A stretch of 64,000 bases of DNA from Scatophagus argus (lineage: Eukaryota; Chordata; Actinopteri; Scatophagidae), in contig NC_058499.1 of the NCBI RefSeq assembly GCF_020382885.2, forward strand, positions 9,471,872 through 9,535,871, in the 5' to 3' direction. Below are positions 1 to 12,864 of this stretch, piece by piece (the first letter of the stretch is position 1; every line of letters begins with the position of its first letter). A model generated the notes under the pieces. That model was not told where the DNA came from, did no database searches, and was given only the letters and a program-made list of their open reading frames with translations. The translations under genes and the position numbers were made by a program.

Positions 1-582
1 TTGCAACCAAAATAAAGTCACACTGTGTGTCTTTTAACTCCATACTTACAAACCAAAGCCTGTGAATGTAAACAAAAGTCATAGCATTGATTTATTTCAA
101 CATTTCAACATTTTCTATTTTTTTTTATATATATGTGTTTTACAGAATCTTTTCCTTTTAGTACTCCTTTAAATTGGTCTGAATTAAATGTAGAAACCTT
201 GAGTCTGTGGAGTGTAGAAGTTTACCAACATCTTTTTATATTACCATGGTGGTTAAAACCCCTTTACACTGTGTGAGTATTGGGCTGTCCCAAAGGAAAG
301 AATCTTCATTTTTAGTATGACATACGTCATGCACCAACAGGTAATGCTGCTCTCTTTTTCCACATATGGGAAGACGCCGTCCTCCTCCTCGATGTCATGT
401 GTCTGCTTGAAACTAACTTTATTTATATTAGGCTCATCGCTCACAGTGTGATGTGAAAAGGACAATATTGTTGTTACTGGAGTGTGGGCACCAGAATGTC
501 ACAAGGTGCAGTTTAGTCAGGAGTAAATCCACTGTCTGTCTGCCTTTTTAACAAGCTCAGTTAACTGCCACCGTCCTTACAG
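1..582 (+). other. adam10: adam10, last intron (3' part)
   Basis: This stretch precedes the final adam10 exon and ends in a polypyrimidine-poor but usable acceptor (ccttacag, 575-582). No coding segment was recognised in it. It is AT-rich with a short T-run near 117-128. Assignment as intron follows only from the exon that comes after it. Confidence 0.7.
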
Positions 583-803
583 GCACCTTGAAGAGGCGGC
601 GAGCGCAGCAGCATGCCAGCTCCCAGGTGCAGCACCAGTCTCAGCACCCGCATTCCCACCAGCACGGACACGGCGGGCATGGCGGCCACGGCGGTCACGG
701 CGGTCAACGGCAAGCCCAGAGGCAGCCTCAGCGGCAGGCGCAGCCACAGAGGCACCACCGTCAGCCGAGAGAGAACTATCAGATGGGCCAGATGAGACGC
801 TGA
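583..803 (+). CDS. adam10: ADAM10 metalloprotease, last coding exon (C-terminal cytoplasmic tail)
   Basis: ADAM10 is a single-pass membrane zinc metalloprotease that sheds Notch, cadherins and APP. Only the end of its cytoplasmic tail is here. The exon follows the acceptor at 575-582 in phase 2 and encodes 73 residues ending in TGA at 801-803. It opens with GTLKRRR and closes with RQPRENYQMGQMRR, which match the mammalian ADAM10 tail (GTLKRRR...YQMGHMRR). The RRR cluster is known in mammals as an ER-retention signal. Between these conserved ends the mammalian proline-rich SH3/SAP97-binding stretch is replaced by a much longer His-, Gly- and Gln-rich segment with four GHG/GGH-type units (about 658-710), followed by RQPQRQ-type repeats. 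Mammals have about 32 residues in this exon as I recall it. The catalytic and disintegrin exons lie left of the window. Confidence 0.9.
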
Positions 804-3640
804 GACCCTGCATCCCGCCACCGCCGCCCCCCCTCCCCCAATGCCTTGGCTCCTCCTTGTGCCTACAGTGGGAAACAAAAGCGTCACTCCATCCAAAGAA
901 AAGCCTGACATGGTTGTTACTCATCATCATATCCTCCATCTACAGACAAAGCAGACACAGTGAAAAAGAGAAAACACTATCTAACAACTTTATTGGCTCT
1001 TTGTGGAGTAGACTCGACCATCAGCCATTTCAAATGCAGTGCGATCTAGCATCTTTTTCCACCTTTTTTTTTTCTTTTTAAGGAGTGCCAAGGAGTTAAG
1101 GAATCATGTGTAGCTTTAGTACATTCTGTGATGTGTTTTTAGTTTCTCTTGCAACGTCTTTTTGAGTGACATGCCGTGGCTGCTGGTGATTTGTTCCCGT
1201 GCTTTTCTTTTCACCATTCTAGCCAGGACTGAGAGACACTCTGGGAATTTGCGGCACTTTTGTGATTTACACATGTCAAACGGCAAAAGACACAGGCTCC
1301 GGTCTCTCGTGCAGACAGTCTTCTGCATGTGACTGTACATATTTAGTGTATCATAAGTGAAAACAAACTATTTCTTCTACTGTAAATGTGTAATTCTTCA
1401 CTTTTTTCCTTTTATTTTTTTGGTTAGTGCTCTCAGGACTCTTTAACACATAAATTGAAGGAATGATCGTTGCGATGAGGTCCTTGGATGTTGCTACTGA
1501 GGATTTGACGCCATCAGGTTCTCTGCGCAGTCATCCAATCAGGTGGATCTCTTTCACCTTTGTCAGATTGCTAGATTTTGAACAACAAGGTCACCATATC
1601 CCATTTTTAAGGCCTTCTTTGTTCAAGGTCCCCCATTTCATCTCTTTTATTTTTTTATTGTCTTGCTAACATCATGTCATGTAACAAGCTAGTTGAGGTA
1701 AAGAGTCATGGGAACAGAAAGGGAAGATCACCTAGTTTGATTCACCTTTTTATTGTCTTTAGCGATTTGGTTTTTTTTTTGTTTTGTTTTTTTTGATAAT
1801 GAAGAATGAATAACCACTAACTGAAAAGCTGACGATGATGATTCTAACCGCACGGACATGAAGACGAGGGAAAGTGAAGGCTGCTGTGGCATAGTTTAGT
1901 GAGAGTGTATCATGTTACACAGTTAGGGTTTTACAGTGTTTACATGAGTGTGGAAATAAATTTAAAAATGACTCCGGTGTGGATGTACAAAAAAAAAAAA
2001 TTGTAAGATTAAAATCATTCTGTTATTCTTCAGATAGCGAATCTAAGAACTGTTCAATGTGGGCATGCACACACATTTATTAAATGTGACTTTTAATTGA
2101 CCAAGGTCTGTAATATTTGTATGTCACTCAACACTATTTTCTTTGAAAGCTCTTAATTAATTAATGTTAGTCTTAAAACAAGTGGAAGGAGTGGCTTAGC
2201 GCAGCAGTATTGTTACACTGTTCACACATTCCTCAGTGTGTTCACTAGATTCACAGTAGACAAGCGATGGTTTTGATTTTAAAACATAAAAAAAAACCCT
2301 CAAACTCACCTGCAGTTATCTCCCGGTCAGATTTCTTTCTTGTCCGAATCCCCTTAAGAGCTCATGACAGCAGGCGTCAATGTGAATTAACATCAGCGTG
2401 CCATAACACTTTAGAGCTAATCTCTGTGCACATGTTTTATAAAACACGGGAAGCACCTGTAACTGCTTCTGGAGCCACTTTAGATGGAAGAAATGAAGGA
2501 GATGGTCGACCTCAGGTGTTTTCTTCCTCCTCTGGCTGCGGCATAGCACGAGAGGCATTTTCGAAAATCATAACGACGCAACGGATTCGATAATCCGGTC
2601 GTGATATGTGGTGCAAGTTTGTTTACCGTGCAAAATAGGATAGGGATGTGGGTGAAAATTTTGGCCCAGACAAAAAGAAACTTAGGCGTTTTGCATCATG
2701 CATTTGGCAAAGGACTTTTTCTTGTGCTCTTTCTTTATTTTAACCTGGCATTATTATTTCTACATGTGTGCAATGCAAATCACAACTAATATCTTTCAAC
2801 ACAGTCCTGAGGGTTGTGATAATTCCACATGTGCTCTGAAGGGGACTTTTAAAAGTGATGTTTGTTTCACGTGGCAGATGAATTCAGGCAGGTCGGCGGT
2901 TGTTGTAACTTCTCGTGTCTGTACAAAATGGAGCTCTTTTTAAATTTCATCTTCTAGGCAGGGTCACAGCTGTCAAGCCTGGAGAATTTACATGTAAACT
3001 TGTACAGTACTTCGAAAATTTGCATTTCATTTGAAAATGAAAATTACATTTTGATACATCTGTTTCATTTTTTGTATTCTAATTCCAGAGTAAGTTGTTC
3101 AAAGATGTTCATATGTGACAAACTTTCCTTTCTTCTAAGTTATTTATGTTCTTATATGTGCTAGTTGAAATGGAGTTTGCTTATGATACTTTTATCCACC
3201 ATCATCAGTGGTTAAAAACAAATCAGGGTGATGGAGTTAATGTTACATTCTCATTTTTGTCTTCGTTATCCTGTGGCATGGTTTGGGTAGAAGAGCAGAA
3301 GAATAATGCCTGTAAATTTATTTTGGTTTTAATTTCGTAGTCTTGGTAAAAGTTTTTAGATAAACGTGCACTGAAAAATTGTCCAAATTGAGTTGAAATG
3401 TTGTAGGTGATGTAGGCCGAAAGAACACAAGATTAAAAAGTAATACTACTGTCTGATTTTAATGTTCACTGTGTTTTATACAGTATCAGAAATTTTTGTT
3501 CACTTTGAACATTTTTACTAAAAAAAAAAAAAAAAAAGATTTCAAATTGTATTGTGCAAAGAGATGTAATTTTTGGAGTACTTGAAATGCATTAATTAAA
3601 AGACTCGTTCAAAATAAAATAGACCCCTGTTTACTGTCTG
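804..3640 (+). other. adam10: adam10 3' untranslated region and downstream flank
   Basis: No gene-like ORF is seen after the adam10 stop. Canonical AATAAA signals on the plus strand occur at 1955-1960 and 3613-3618, so a short (about 1.2 kb) and a long (about 2.8 kb) 3' UTR are both possible. The stretch is AT-rich with A- or T-runs near 1770-1795, 1989-2000 and 3520-3538. The distal limit is inferred from the second signal only. Confidence 0.55.
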
Positions 3641-5318
3641 TAATGTGTGCTCTCTTTGGCTTTTTCTACACCTTTGCTGCAGCTTTTATTTCTTTTTGCT
3701 CTGTATATACAGAGGTTTTATGTGGAAGAAGGGCAACTCAACACACACATGTTAGATATGGACATTACTCATCACACTGAGTACTGCTCAGCATGTGAAA
3801 ACGGTTGCATGATGCCGTGTGGGGCCCTGATGCTCTCGTTAGACTTACTTCAGATTGGGCTTGAAAAACTTCAAAACACAAAGCCTGTGTTCCAAACTAA
3901 CGGGGTGGAGTTTGAAAGATGTGAGTGTTTAACATGTGGGCGGGAAGGGTATAAGAAGAGACCCCTTGGATTATGTTATGAGCCACCGCCGCTTTAATTT
4001 CACTGTTTCTCCATCAAGATCCCTGCCCGCTGCCAGACGGGAGCTGCTTCAGCTGAGAAAAGCATCTGTACACTCAAGGCTGTGCAATGTTCATTTACTG
4101 AGGCGGCTTTCAGTCAGAGATCCTCAAATCTGTCCATTCACTTTTAAAAACCTTTTTTTTTTTTTTGGTGATACTTGAAGGTCTCTGACTGAGGATCTGA
4201 GTGTGTGGATGTTTTCCCTCTTTCATTTTTATAAAATCTCCTGTTTGCAAATTGTCCAACGTTGTGAAAGTGTAACTCTTCATCTTCATTGCTGCAGTGC
4301 CCTTTCTAAAGCTGACCTCACACTAATGAACCTAATAACTTGATGTGACACGACATGTTATTAACACTGCAATGAACCACTGAAACAGTCAGAGATCTTC
4401 TGCAGATATGAACACTGACATTTTATACATGTTTGAGGACGTTCCCTGATGGAAAGCTAACCTCTGTAAAAATCCATATAGGAGAGATAAACCTGTGCGT
4501 ATGCTTTTCTTATGTTCATTATTCTTAATTATTTTTTGCATGTACTCTGTTTCTGATAAATCTCCCAACTTTGTCAGTGTATCATTTCAAGAGACTGATT
4601 TTTCAAAAATGTACCGGCGGCTTGTTTTGCTTTAATTGTCGTGTGTGTGCAGCTGAAGATCTTCTTGCAAAATGACTAGAAATGGAAAGACATGTTATTA
4701 ATACTAAGGATGGAATGAATCAGATTTTTTTTATGTTTTAAGTTCTGCATGGTGATGAAGAAGTGTGAGGTTAAAAACCTTGTGATGTGTTCAGTGTTGA
4801 ATCGAGATGAGCTGTAGCAGTATGAACAAGTGACAGAAGTCTGGTGTTTGTTTGTTGAGCTGCCTCTCCCCATGTGTTGGACTTTGGAAGCTGTGTCCCG
4901 AGTGTATGATTTAATGTGTTTAATGTATAATTTAATATTGTTAAGTTCCTGTAAAGTAAGCATGTCCACACAGCTGAATGCAGTAGAGGGGCGTCCACAG
5001 CAGAGGGAGCAGCTGTGGGTGACGTGTTGGGACCAGAGGTTTTGGAGTCACTAACATCAGCACCACAAAGCCATATTCATCTTCTCATCTTCTCTGTTTC
5101 CACAGAGTAGTCACAGCACCTGAGACAGCTCATCTCAAACATCGTGTGGGCCCAGCAACAGCCTTTTTGTTTGAGTGACGTTGGCAGAAGGAAACACAAA
5201 TTTAGACACCTTCATTTTCCTCCAGCACAACAGTTAATTCACAGTATGATCCGTGTGTTTGTTACACACTTCATAATTCATTGCCTTTACTTATTGATGA
5301 TTTTTTTTCCCCACACAT

Positions 5319-5335
5319 TGTGTGTGTGTGTGTGT
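5319..5335. repeat. (TG)n microsatellite
   Basis: A short TG run of about eight units in the adam10-aqp9 intergenic region. Confidence 0.85.
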
Positions 5336-7214
5336 TTGATGATGCAACAGCCATAGCAAAGTGTATGTCAGATCCTGCAAGCACGCATTAGCACATGCAG
5401 TGGAATGTGGCTTGCTATTGATTTTCAATGCGGATCCTCAGCTGCAGTCGCTTGCTGTGACATGAGCAGGCACAGTCACCGACAACAACAGCGTAGGTTC
5501 GATATTTAATATAATAACGCAGGCGCTGGATTGTTTTCCAGTAAGTTTGTGTTGTTGTAACTACAAGTGCTGGAGTCCGTTTTCTCATGTCCTAGCAGGG
5601 AGTTTCCAGCCCTGCTCAGTCGTCCACGTTTAGAGTTTCAGCTCTGTGCAAGGAGCTGACGTCACGGCCGATGAGCAAGCAACGACTTTTGTCCCTCCCT
5701 GCATTGACAAAGCGTTATTGTAAAAGTGGCACCGGCCTGCAGAGTGTCATCCAGGCTGGACTGAGCGGCAGCAAGCACTCGCTCCAATCAGCAGCTGACC
5801 CTGAAGACTGCAAAACAAAGAGTATAACTCCCAGTTCATTGTCCTGCATCGTGGCCAACAGAGTCTCAAGGCTCCTCCATTCAGACCGTCTGCGTAGATT
5901 TACTCTCTGTGTTTCATGAAATCATTTGCTGCTGCGAGAAAGAAAATGACCGATCATCACAACATGCTGCCAGGTGGAAAAATCCTCATTGCTTATCATC
6001 AAATCTCGCTTTCACTCAACCTCACCCTTATTTTCCTTCAATTCAAACCACCCACATCTGGGTCTGCACCTTGCAGCCACACTAATGGGGTCCTTCGGGT
6101 CCTTCTGGCTGACCAGCTGTCCTCTACTGCTGCCATTTCTGTGACAACCTTCTCCTGCAGATTCAGTCTCCACAACATCAGGAGGTCATCAGGATGTCTC
6201 CTCCTCACCCAGGAGGGGGTGCGGGCTCTGATCTGGCTCATCTTGCTGGTCACTATGAGGGGGGTCCAGGCACTGCTATACAAAATCGGTGCAATGAGCT
6301 ACCAGAAACTCATCTGTTTGGACTTCACCGTGGCTCATACATTTTTTTTTCTCTCTTTGAAACTATTTAAACTCACTTTTTTCAGTAGTATCTACAAGGT
6401 CAATGTACTCTTTGTACTTAAACACTTAAACAGATGTACTGTAACAGAGTGAGGCCATTTTGCTGTTTCATTCGTCATCGTGAACCCATTTGGTGTATCC
6501 ATGTAATTTCACAGAGACTAGGAGATCCAGATCCAGTTCTCAGAGGGCTGGTGCCTGTTTATGCTGAGATGCCTGTCACGTGATCCTTCAAAGCAGGCTG
6601 AATCGGCACAGCACAACGTCTGACCTGCAGGTGAGAGACGGGAGAATCACATGCACCTGCACATGTATTGTTATCGAGCAGCCAGTAAGTCTATACAAAC
6701 TGATTTTCCTCCCTGCTTCATGTACGTAATCATCTTGTGTACACACGACACACTGACATGAGCAGTGATGTGGTTTGGCCCTCAGGCTGGCGTCTAATTC
6801 AGTGCATCAAACTCTGCCCCACTCAGTACTTTTGGTGGTGGGTTTGGAGGTTTCTTGTTCTGGTCTGCTGGCATCTCTGAAACTAATTCTGCATGAATGT
6901 TGAATTGGGGTTTAATGTTGGCTGGCCAGAGCTTCTTCTCTTGGAGATGAAGGCCTCTTTGATTCTCTTGCTCTCGTTCTTTTTTGCTTTTTTGGGCAGC
7001 CACAGACAGACACAGACCCAGACAGCGGTGGGAGGTGACTGAGCTTATGGTGCTTAAGGTGCTTATATTCTTATACTCCACTGAAGAAGAACATATTATT
7101 GTTTTGACTCCACTTAATGTATGTAATAGCTGTGGTAAATGGTTGTTTTGTGGATTTATATTTGTAAAACATTTGCTTGCTCATGAAATTTTTAAGTTTA
7201 TGTGGGTGGAGGGT

Positions 7215-7300
7215 GTGTTTTAATTTAGGACCTCTACTTGTAGCAGAGCAACTACTGATACTATAAGTAAATGGTCAGAATACTTCCTCTACTACCAGTG
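7215..7300 (-). repeat. Fragment of a common teleost interspersed repeat
   Basis: The stretch with 'ctacttgtagcagag' and 'cagaatacttcctctacta' resembles the tail of a widespread fish repeat known for alternating 'tacttttacttg' and 'gaatacttcttccacc' phrases. Recognition is from memory of the repeat's phrasing. Family name and exact limits are not claimed. Confidence 0.4.
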
Positions 7301-8497
7301 ACTGAAGGTGTGAGGAGTCTCTGAACTTTTTAATTCACCATGTGTAACCCATTTCCTTCTACAGCTTCAAATGGAAGGTTCCTGCTGAAGTAAAAAGCAG
7401 ACGTACTACTGTCACTCACATCGTCTTTTACCTGCGGGAAGGAAATATTATCCGGCATAATGCTCCGAGCTGCCATCGTGAGGTGTAACGATCCTCTGCA
7501 ATCCTGTCAACCAAACACAAATGATCTGTCTCTGGTGTCAGCGCAGGTGTTCAGTCAAGGCTAATAAATGCACCTGTCTGCTGAAGAGGTTTGCTGGAAA
7601 GATTCATGTCTGCTGTTGCTCATCTCTTCATCGCTCTGTGTGACGACATATTGGATGAATGAAATAGATGTTGGAGTCTCTGCTATGAGTCGCTGATGTG
7701 GATGTAAAAATATAAAGGATAAGATCGATAGTTGTAGAAACTTTAATGTAGACAAAACAATACTGAGTAAAATACAAATGTTAATAATGAACAGGGTGGA
7801 GGATCCCTCACAGTTTGAAAAAGACAAAAATGAGTATAAATTAGAACAAAAACAAAAACCCATGTGAATATACAGATATCATCACAAGCACTGCAGACAA
7901 CAGGAGAAAAACTTAACCTAATGGAAAACTATTAATCCAATAGTAACTGCTTCCAAGTGAATACAGACAAATAAAAGGTGTTGTTCGTCTAATATCTACA
8001 GTATTTACAACATGTGAAAAGTCATGACTTTTTTTTAGGATTTTCATGTGTTTGTGAGACATAAAACATAAAAATTTAAATTGCAAAGAAGACAGTCCAG
8101 TGTTTGGACGCTGGGTTCAGTACTTTACAAAGACGGTGCAACATTTTGCTTGTTTTCTGCATTTCTACGCACAGCACAGACCACAGCAGCACCGCAGTGG
8201 TCAGTACAGCTGCAGTTTCTCTATCTAAAATGTTTCTTAGTTTGTGTTTGACCTGTAAATGTTCTATTTTTGTCATGACTGAGCTGAAAAGCGTGCCTCT
8301 GCAGAGCATTGAGTCAATCAGAAGAGTAACTACAGCCTATGCTGCTATTAAGGGGTTTGCCAAAGAGGGCACACTGACAGAGGAAGCTTGTCCTTACAGG
8401 TGGAAGCTGTGCTGGCCATTCTCCACCTGACCCACAGTAAAACAGCTGAGTGTGTCTCAGTTAAGGTTAATGTCTTTTTTTCTTTCTTTCTTTCTTT

Positions 8498-11400
8498 TTA
8501 GCTCATGGTGATCATCTCGTATTTGTCCTTCAGACTGCTGTCCTCGTCCTCTTCGTCCTCCTCTTCCTCCTCTTCCTCTTGGGGCTTCTCGGGGTCATCG
8601 CGGTGGTGGTGCAGCTCGATGAGCAGGTAGTAGATGACGGCTGCGACCACGCCGCCCACCATGGGCCCCGCCACGGGGATCCACCACCAGTAGTCTGCAG
8701 TGCTGTAAGCGCCAAAGCATAAAGACAAGTAAGAGCAGAGTTAAATGCATGTGCGACAGTCACACAAGCAGAAGGCACAGAGGCCACCGTAGGTCACCGG
8801 TGCCATTGCTGGATCATTCACAAGCATCGACTGCATCTGTACAGTGCATGTGACGTTATATAACACCGCGGTCCCTGTCAGCAGTTCAGTTCACTTCAGT
8901 TAAAGTTTAGTAAATTAATGTATGGTAGAAAACGATATACATATAGCAGGATGGTTGGTAAATCATATGTAAAATAATTCACCAACTGTGGACATTGAAC
9001 TGTAATTGTAACTCGCCTTAATATTGGACTAAAATTATTTATTTAAAAAGATCAGGTGCATTTCTTTAAATAAGAAAATTTACATTATTTAACACTTACA
9101 TAAAGTTCAACAAGTGTGAAAGTGAAAAGCCTGATCTGTATTCTGCTGCCGCACAAGTTACCTGAAGACCTCCATCCCCCATCCTGCTACAGCTGTGAAC
9201 AGACGGGGTCCCAGGTCTCTGGCAGGGTTCAGGGGGTAGCCACAGTTCAGTCCCATGGACACGCCGATGGCCATGATGATCAGCCCAATGGCCAGCGGCT
9301 CCACACCTTTGGGAGCTCCGATGTTTCCACCATCAATGATAGCCAGGATACACAAGACCAGCATACCTGTCCCCACCACCTGCACGAGGAGGAACAAAAT
9401 CATTTGTTTGATGTTACTGCAGAGTTTAATGACAAACATTGGTAACTTCCCAGCGACGATGAAACCCAATCTCTTTCTCCTCTTTGTTTTCAGCCTTGAC
9501 TCTTAGATCTCAGCTTCCTCTCCTGCACAAGCTTTTAAGTTAACGTATATTTAAGTTTATGTAGGTGTAAGCCTGTCTGTCTGTATGTGCATGTCTTGTG
9601 TACATACCATATTTTCTATAATAATCTTTTTAAAATAGATAAATTATGTAGATTTAAACTATCAGGCTGTACTGTGTCATCTGGATATCACAAAACCAAG
9701 TAAGATTAATCTTAATGGTTCAAATCAAAATAAATAAAAAATTCAAAAGTTTTGACTGCTGTTAATTGTTTCAACAGAAAATATTTAGGGTCAGCAACCT
9801 GGACAGAACCAGAACCAGAACCAGGCTTACACAGAACACATTAGACATTAGCACAATCACCCTGATTAAACTTATCTCAGTGGTTCACCTGGTTTTCAAC
9901 AATATTAGACTATGTTATTTTTGGATCACTGCACTGCCTAAAAAGACAGAAAATGGTGTTAAGTATGGATCTGACCTTCCAGTGAACACCAGGAAATGGG
10001 TCATTAGACCCAAAACTGAGCAAAAGGGGTGTGGGGGGTTGGTGGGGTTAGTGTTCTCAGACTAACTGGGGCAATCAATGTTGCATTAGCTGCATTTGCC
10101 AGACTTCGCAGGATTTAGAGCTTGAATGGGAGCGGCGGAGCACAACAGAGGGGAGGTCATTGGGTCACGAGGACCAGAACTCACTTGATCGATGAAGCCG
10201 CCGAGGACTGACAGGTGTCTCGCAGGGTAGGAGGCAAAAATGTGACCTGTTGCATTGATTCCCGTCACTGACAGAATCCCACTGGTGAAGTCCATGAAAG
10301 CATCTGCAAGGAGGACAAATGGAAAGTCCTAACTGTGCACAGGGATCCATTAGTGTCTCATATTGATGAACATGCAGCTGTAATATTTGTACTGTGACAG
10401 CTGAGTGATGACACTCCCAGTTTTAAAAGTGTTGGCCCTTTTTCAAGTAAGGGAGAAACAAAGTATTTGGAGGTCAATAACAACCATTAATCTTCAGCAT
10501 GCATGTGTAAAGGAATAAAGTTCAGTTGTGTTCACCATAGTATAAGCCAAAGACTGCAGCAGCTCCAGCAAAAGCTCCAAGAAACTGAGCGATGACATAG
10601 AAGGGGAACTTCCAGATCTTCAGTTTGCCCAGGATCACCATGGCCAGAGACACAGCAGGGTTCACATGACCCCCTGGGACAGAGGACAAAGCAGAGGGTG
10701 AGAGAGGGGTGCACTGGGTGGGGGTGGCTGGCATAATATCCTCTCCATCATTAGAGAGGCCGTCACTTTTACGAGGGGCAGCAGAAGGGGGCCGGCCCCC
10801 TCAGGGCAGTGCAGGGTTTTGTTATGTATGTTCCCGAGCAAAGAGGCAGAATAATGGTCACATATTAGAAATTCATCCCATAAGAGAGAGAAAAAAACAA
10901 AACACAACAATAAACAAAGGGAGCATTATTCTGTTTCCTTTTTAATCAAGTTGTGCTCACATCATGCTAGCTTTTAACTTTAAAAACATGTTATAAATCT
11001 GTCAGTGTTCAGTCTTAATCAAATCTGTTTGGTCCTTTTGATGTTAAATTGGAATTAGCTGCTGCTCAGACGAGGCGAGCAGTTTCGTTTCGGTCTGGGC
11101 TCTGTCATAGACAGATGAACGTAGCCTATGATCAATGGGAATTTGCAGGACATTTAGTGCCCAGGGTTATGTACGACCCCAGTGTGTGTGTGGTTGTGTA
11201 CTAGCACTAACAAATCAATGCTCAGTACACATTCATTGAATCTGGACAGAGAGCTGGCACGTTCCTGCCGACACCAGAGCCGTGGACGTGGCCCACGGCT
11301 GGACAGGAAGCCATAAAGTTATATTATTACAAGCTGCAAGCCTCATGGGTAACGTTGCTTTCATTACAACAAACACAAGTGAACTGTGTCAGACTGTGTA

Positions 11401-12160
11401 TATGTTCTGGCACAGGTTGTTTGTATTAAGTGCAGTCTGTAGTGTTTAACAGTAGATTAAATGCAGCAACGAATTGATGATTGTTATATCACTAAAACTG
11501 ATTCTATTTTTCAGTTTATTTGATGGGATGCCAGTGTACCCACTTAGAGTAGCAAAAACATCCACTGACAATTATTCATTAAACTGTACTACACATGCAT
11601 CAGATTCAAAGTACCTTATCAAACACTGCTAGTGTGCTGTGACGGCTCATGTGAGACGTTTTGCCACTTTTACGTGGAAAGAAGGAATCAGGTGCGTGAA
11701 ACTGCTTTTACCTGACACTCCACCAGCCACATACGCTGCCATCATGAGTCCTACGGAGAAGCCGATGTGGACGGTGAGAGGCTCCCCCAGGGTGTTTCGA
11801 CTGAGGACAGTCTGAGCGACCGAGCCGCAGCCAAACAACTGACAAACGCAGAGGAATGCAAGAGAAAAGTTTAACCCACATCTGTCCATTTGACTTCAGT
11901 CTCTTTTCAAAGATAAACACGACAAAGCTGCACACAAGGTGGAGCACGAGCATTTCTGGACACACGTTGGAAAGCACTTTAAACAGAGATACAACGTTAA
12001 AGAACTTTTAAACACAATATGTTGTGTAAAATAAACAATAATAAAAATAACAAATAAAAACAATAGAAAATATGCTACTTACAACCAAGACAAATGTCCC
12101 CAGGAATTCTGCAAGGAATTCCTTGAGTATTCCATGTTTGAGTGCACAGTGTTGCCTCAT
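8498..12160 (-). CDS. aqp9: Aquaporin 9, aquaglyceroporin (complete)
   Basis: Six-transmembrane plasma-membrane channel conducting water, glycerol, urea and small neutral solutes. Exons (minus strand): 12160-12083, 11838-11712, 10673-10536, 10303-10185, 9379-9162, 8702-8498, giving 885 nt and 294 residues, typical for AQP9 (about 295). All junctions are GT-AG and in phase. The first NPA box is residues 73-75 (GHVNPAVSLAM). The second is 205-207, followed by R208 and the aspartate D209 that marks aquaglyceroporins. FLGTFVLVLFGCGSVAQ, YVAGGVSGGHVNPA, FPFYVIAQFLGAF and AGWGMEVFR follow mammalian AQP9 closely, and AQP3/7/10 fit less well. The start ATG at 12160 opens MRQHCALKHGILKEFLAEFLG. The C-terminus is odd: after HHH comes a run of Glu/Asp (14 of about 15 residues acidic) before the end KYEMITMS. 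Synteny with cgnl1 and tcf12 supports AQP9 over its paralogues. Whether it is the a or b teleost copy cannot be told. Confidence 0.92.
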
Positions 12161-12864
12161 GGTGCTCTTGCGTTGAACTTCAGTGTATCACCGTGCCAAC
12201 TGCTGTTAAAACTACAAGATGTCCAGTCCAGTGTGAACCTCTGGAGTTCAGAGCTCTCATGTCAAATCTCCACCTCTGCCCGACCACAGCCATTCAGCAC
12301 AGACCATTGATCCATTTGTACGACAAGTTTGACAGCGGAGGGCGTTCAGAGTGATTGGGAGATGCGGTTTGTATTGCAGCTCCTTCGGATTCAAATCTGA
12401 TTTTCTCATTTCTTCGTGTGCAGGATGAACTCATCATAAGGCTGGATTTACTTAAAGACTTTTAAGACTTTCTGGATGTGAATAAACACGAGTGAATTTT
12501 CAGGAATGTATTTAAATACATTTATTCATTAGGTTTGCAGTTTACACCATATTAACTCACACCACAAGTGAATAACTTACATGACAAATTAATCAATCTG
12601 AGTACAGGTAAATAAGGCAGTTTGTTGCATTGTAAAGGATCAGTTTGTCAGATATTGTAGTTTTACATGTTGCCACAAGAGGTCAGCCTTGGCAAGGTGC
12701 CACAGTCCTCACAACTGGAAACATAATGAAATCACACCTGAGATGTTAATGGAGTTATGGTATCAAGGATACTTCACAGTCAAATATTCCTTAATAAAGT
12801 CTCCAGAAGTGACTGTTCTGTTATAGTGTGTTTTCTTTTTATTAAACCTCAGTCAGCCAGTCAG
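12161..12864 (-). other. aqp9 upstream region overlapping the cgnl1 3' end
   Basis: Only about 700 bp separate the cgnl1 stop (12865) from the aqp9 start codon (12160) on the same strand. A minus-strand AATAAA lies at 12843-12838, about 22 nt after the cgnl1 stop. Another lies near 12519-12524. The aqp9 promoter and 5' UTR must therefore fall within or just after the cgnl1 3' UTR, or in an unseen upstream exon. No TATA box was convincingly identified. Confidence 0.5.

Larger units (their letters stand above)
3641..8497. other. adam10-aqp9 convergent intergenic region and aqp9 3' flank
   Basis: No supportable gene is present. The sequence includes a (TG)n run at 5319-5335, a full cAMP-response-element palindrome TGACGTCA at 5657-5664, and a repeat fragment near 7215-7300. 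Open frames here (for example 5916-6452) show no family similarity I can stand behind. The part just below 8498 should hold the aqp9 3' UTR; a pyrimidine-rich tetranucleotide run (tttc units) abuts the aqp9 stop at about 8478-8497. Confidence 0.6.

Noticed and set aside
5916-6452. A 178-residue plus-strand ORF with a phrase (CRFSLHNIRR) reminiscent of LINE reverse transcriptases
   Set aside because: The similarity covers only about ten residues and the continuation does not follow the LINE pattern. No splice or promoter context supports a gene. A decayed LINE scrap near 6150-6260 is possible but not supported well enough to list.
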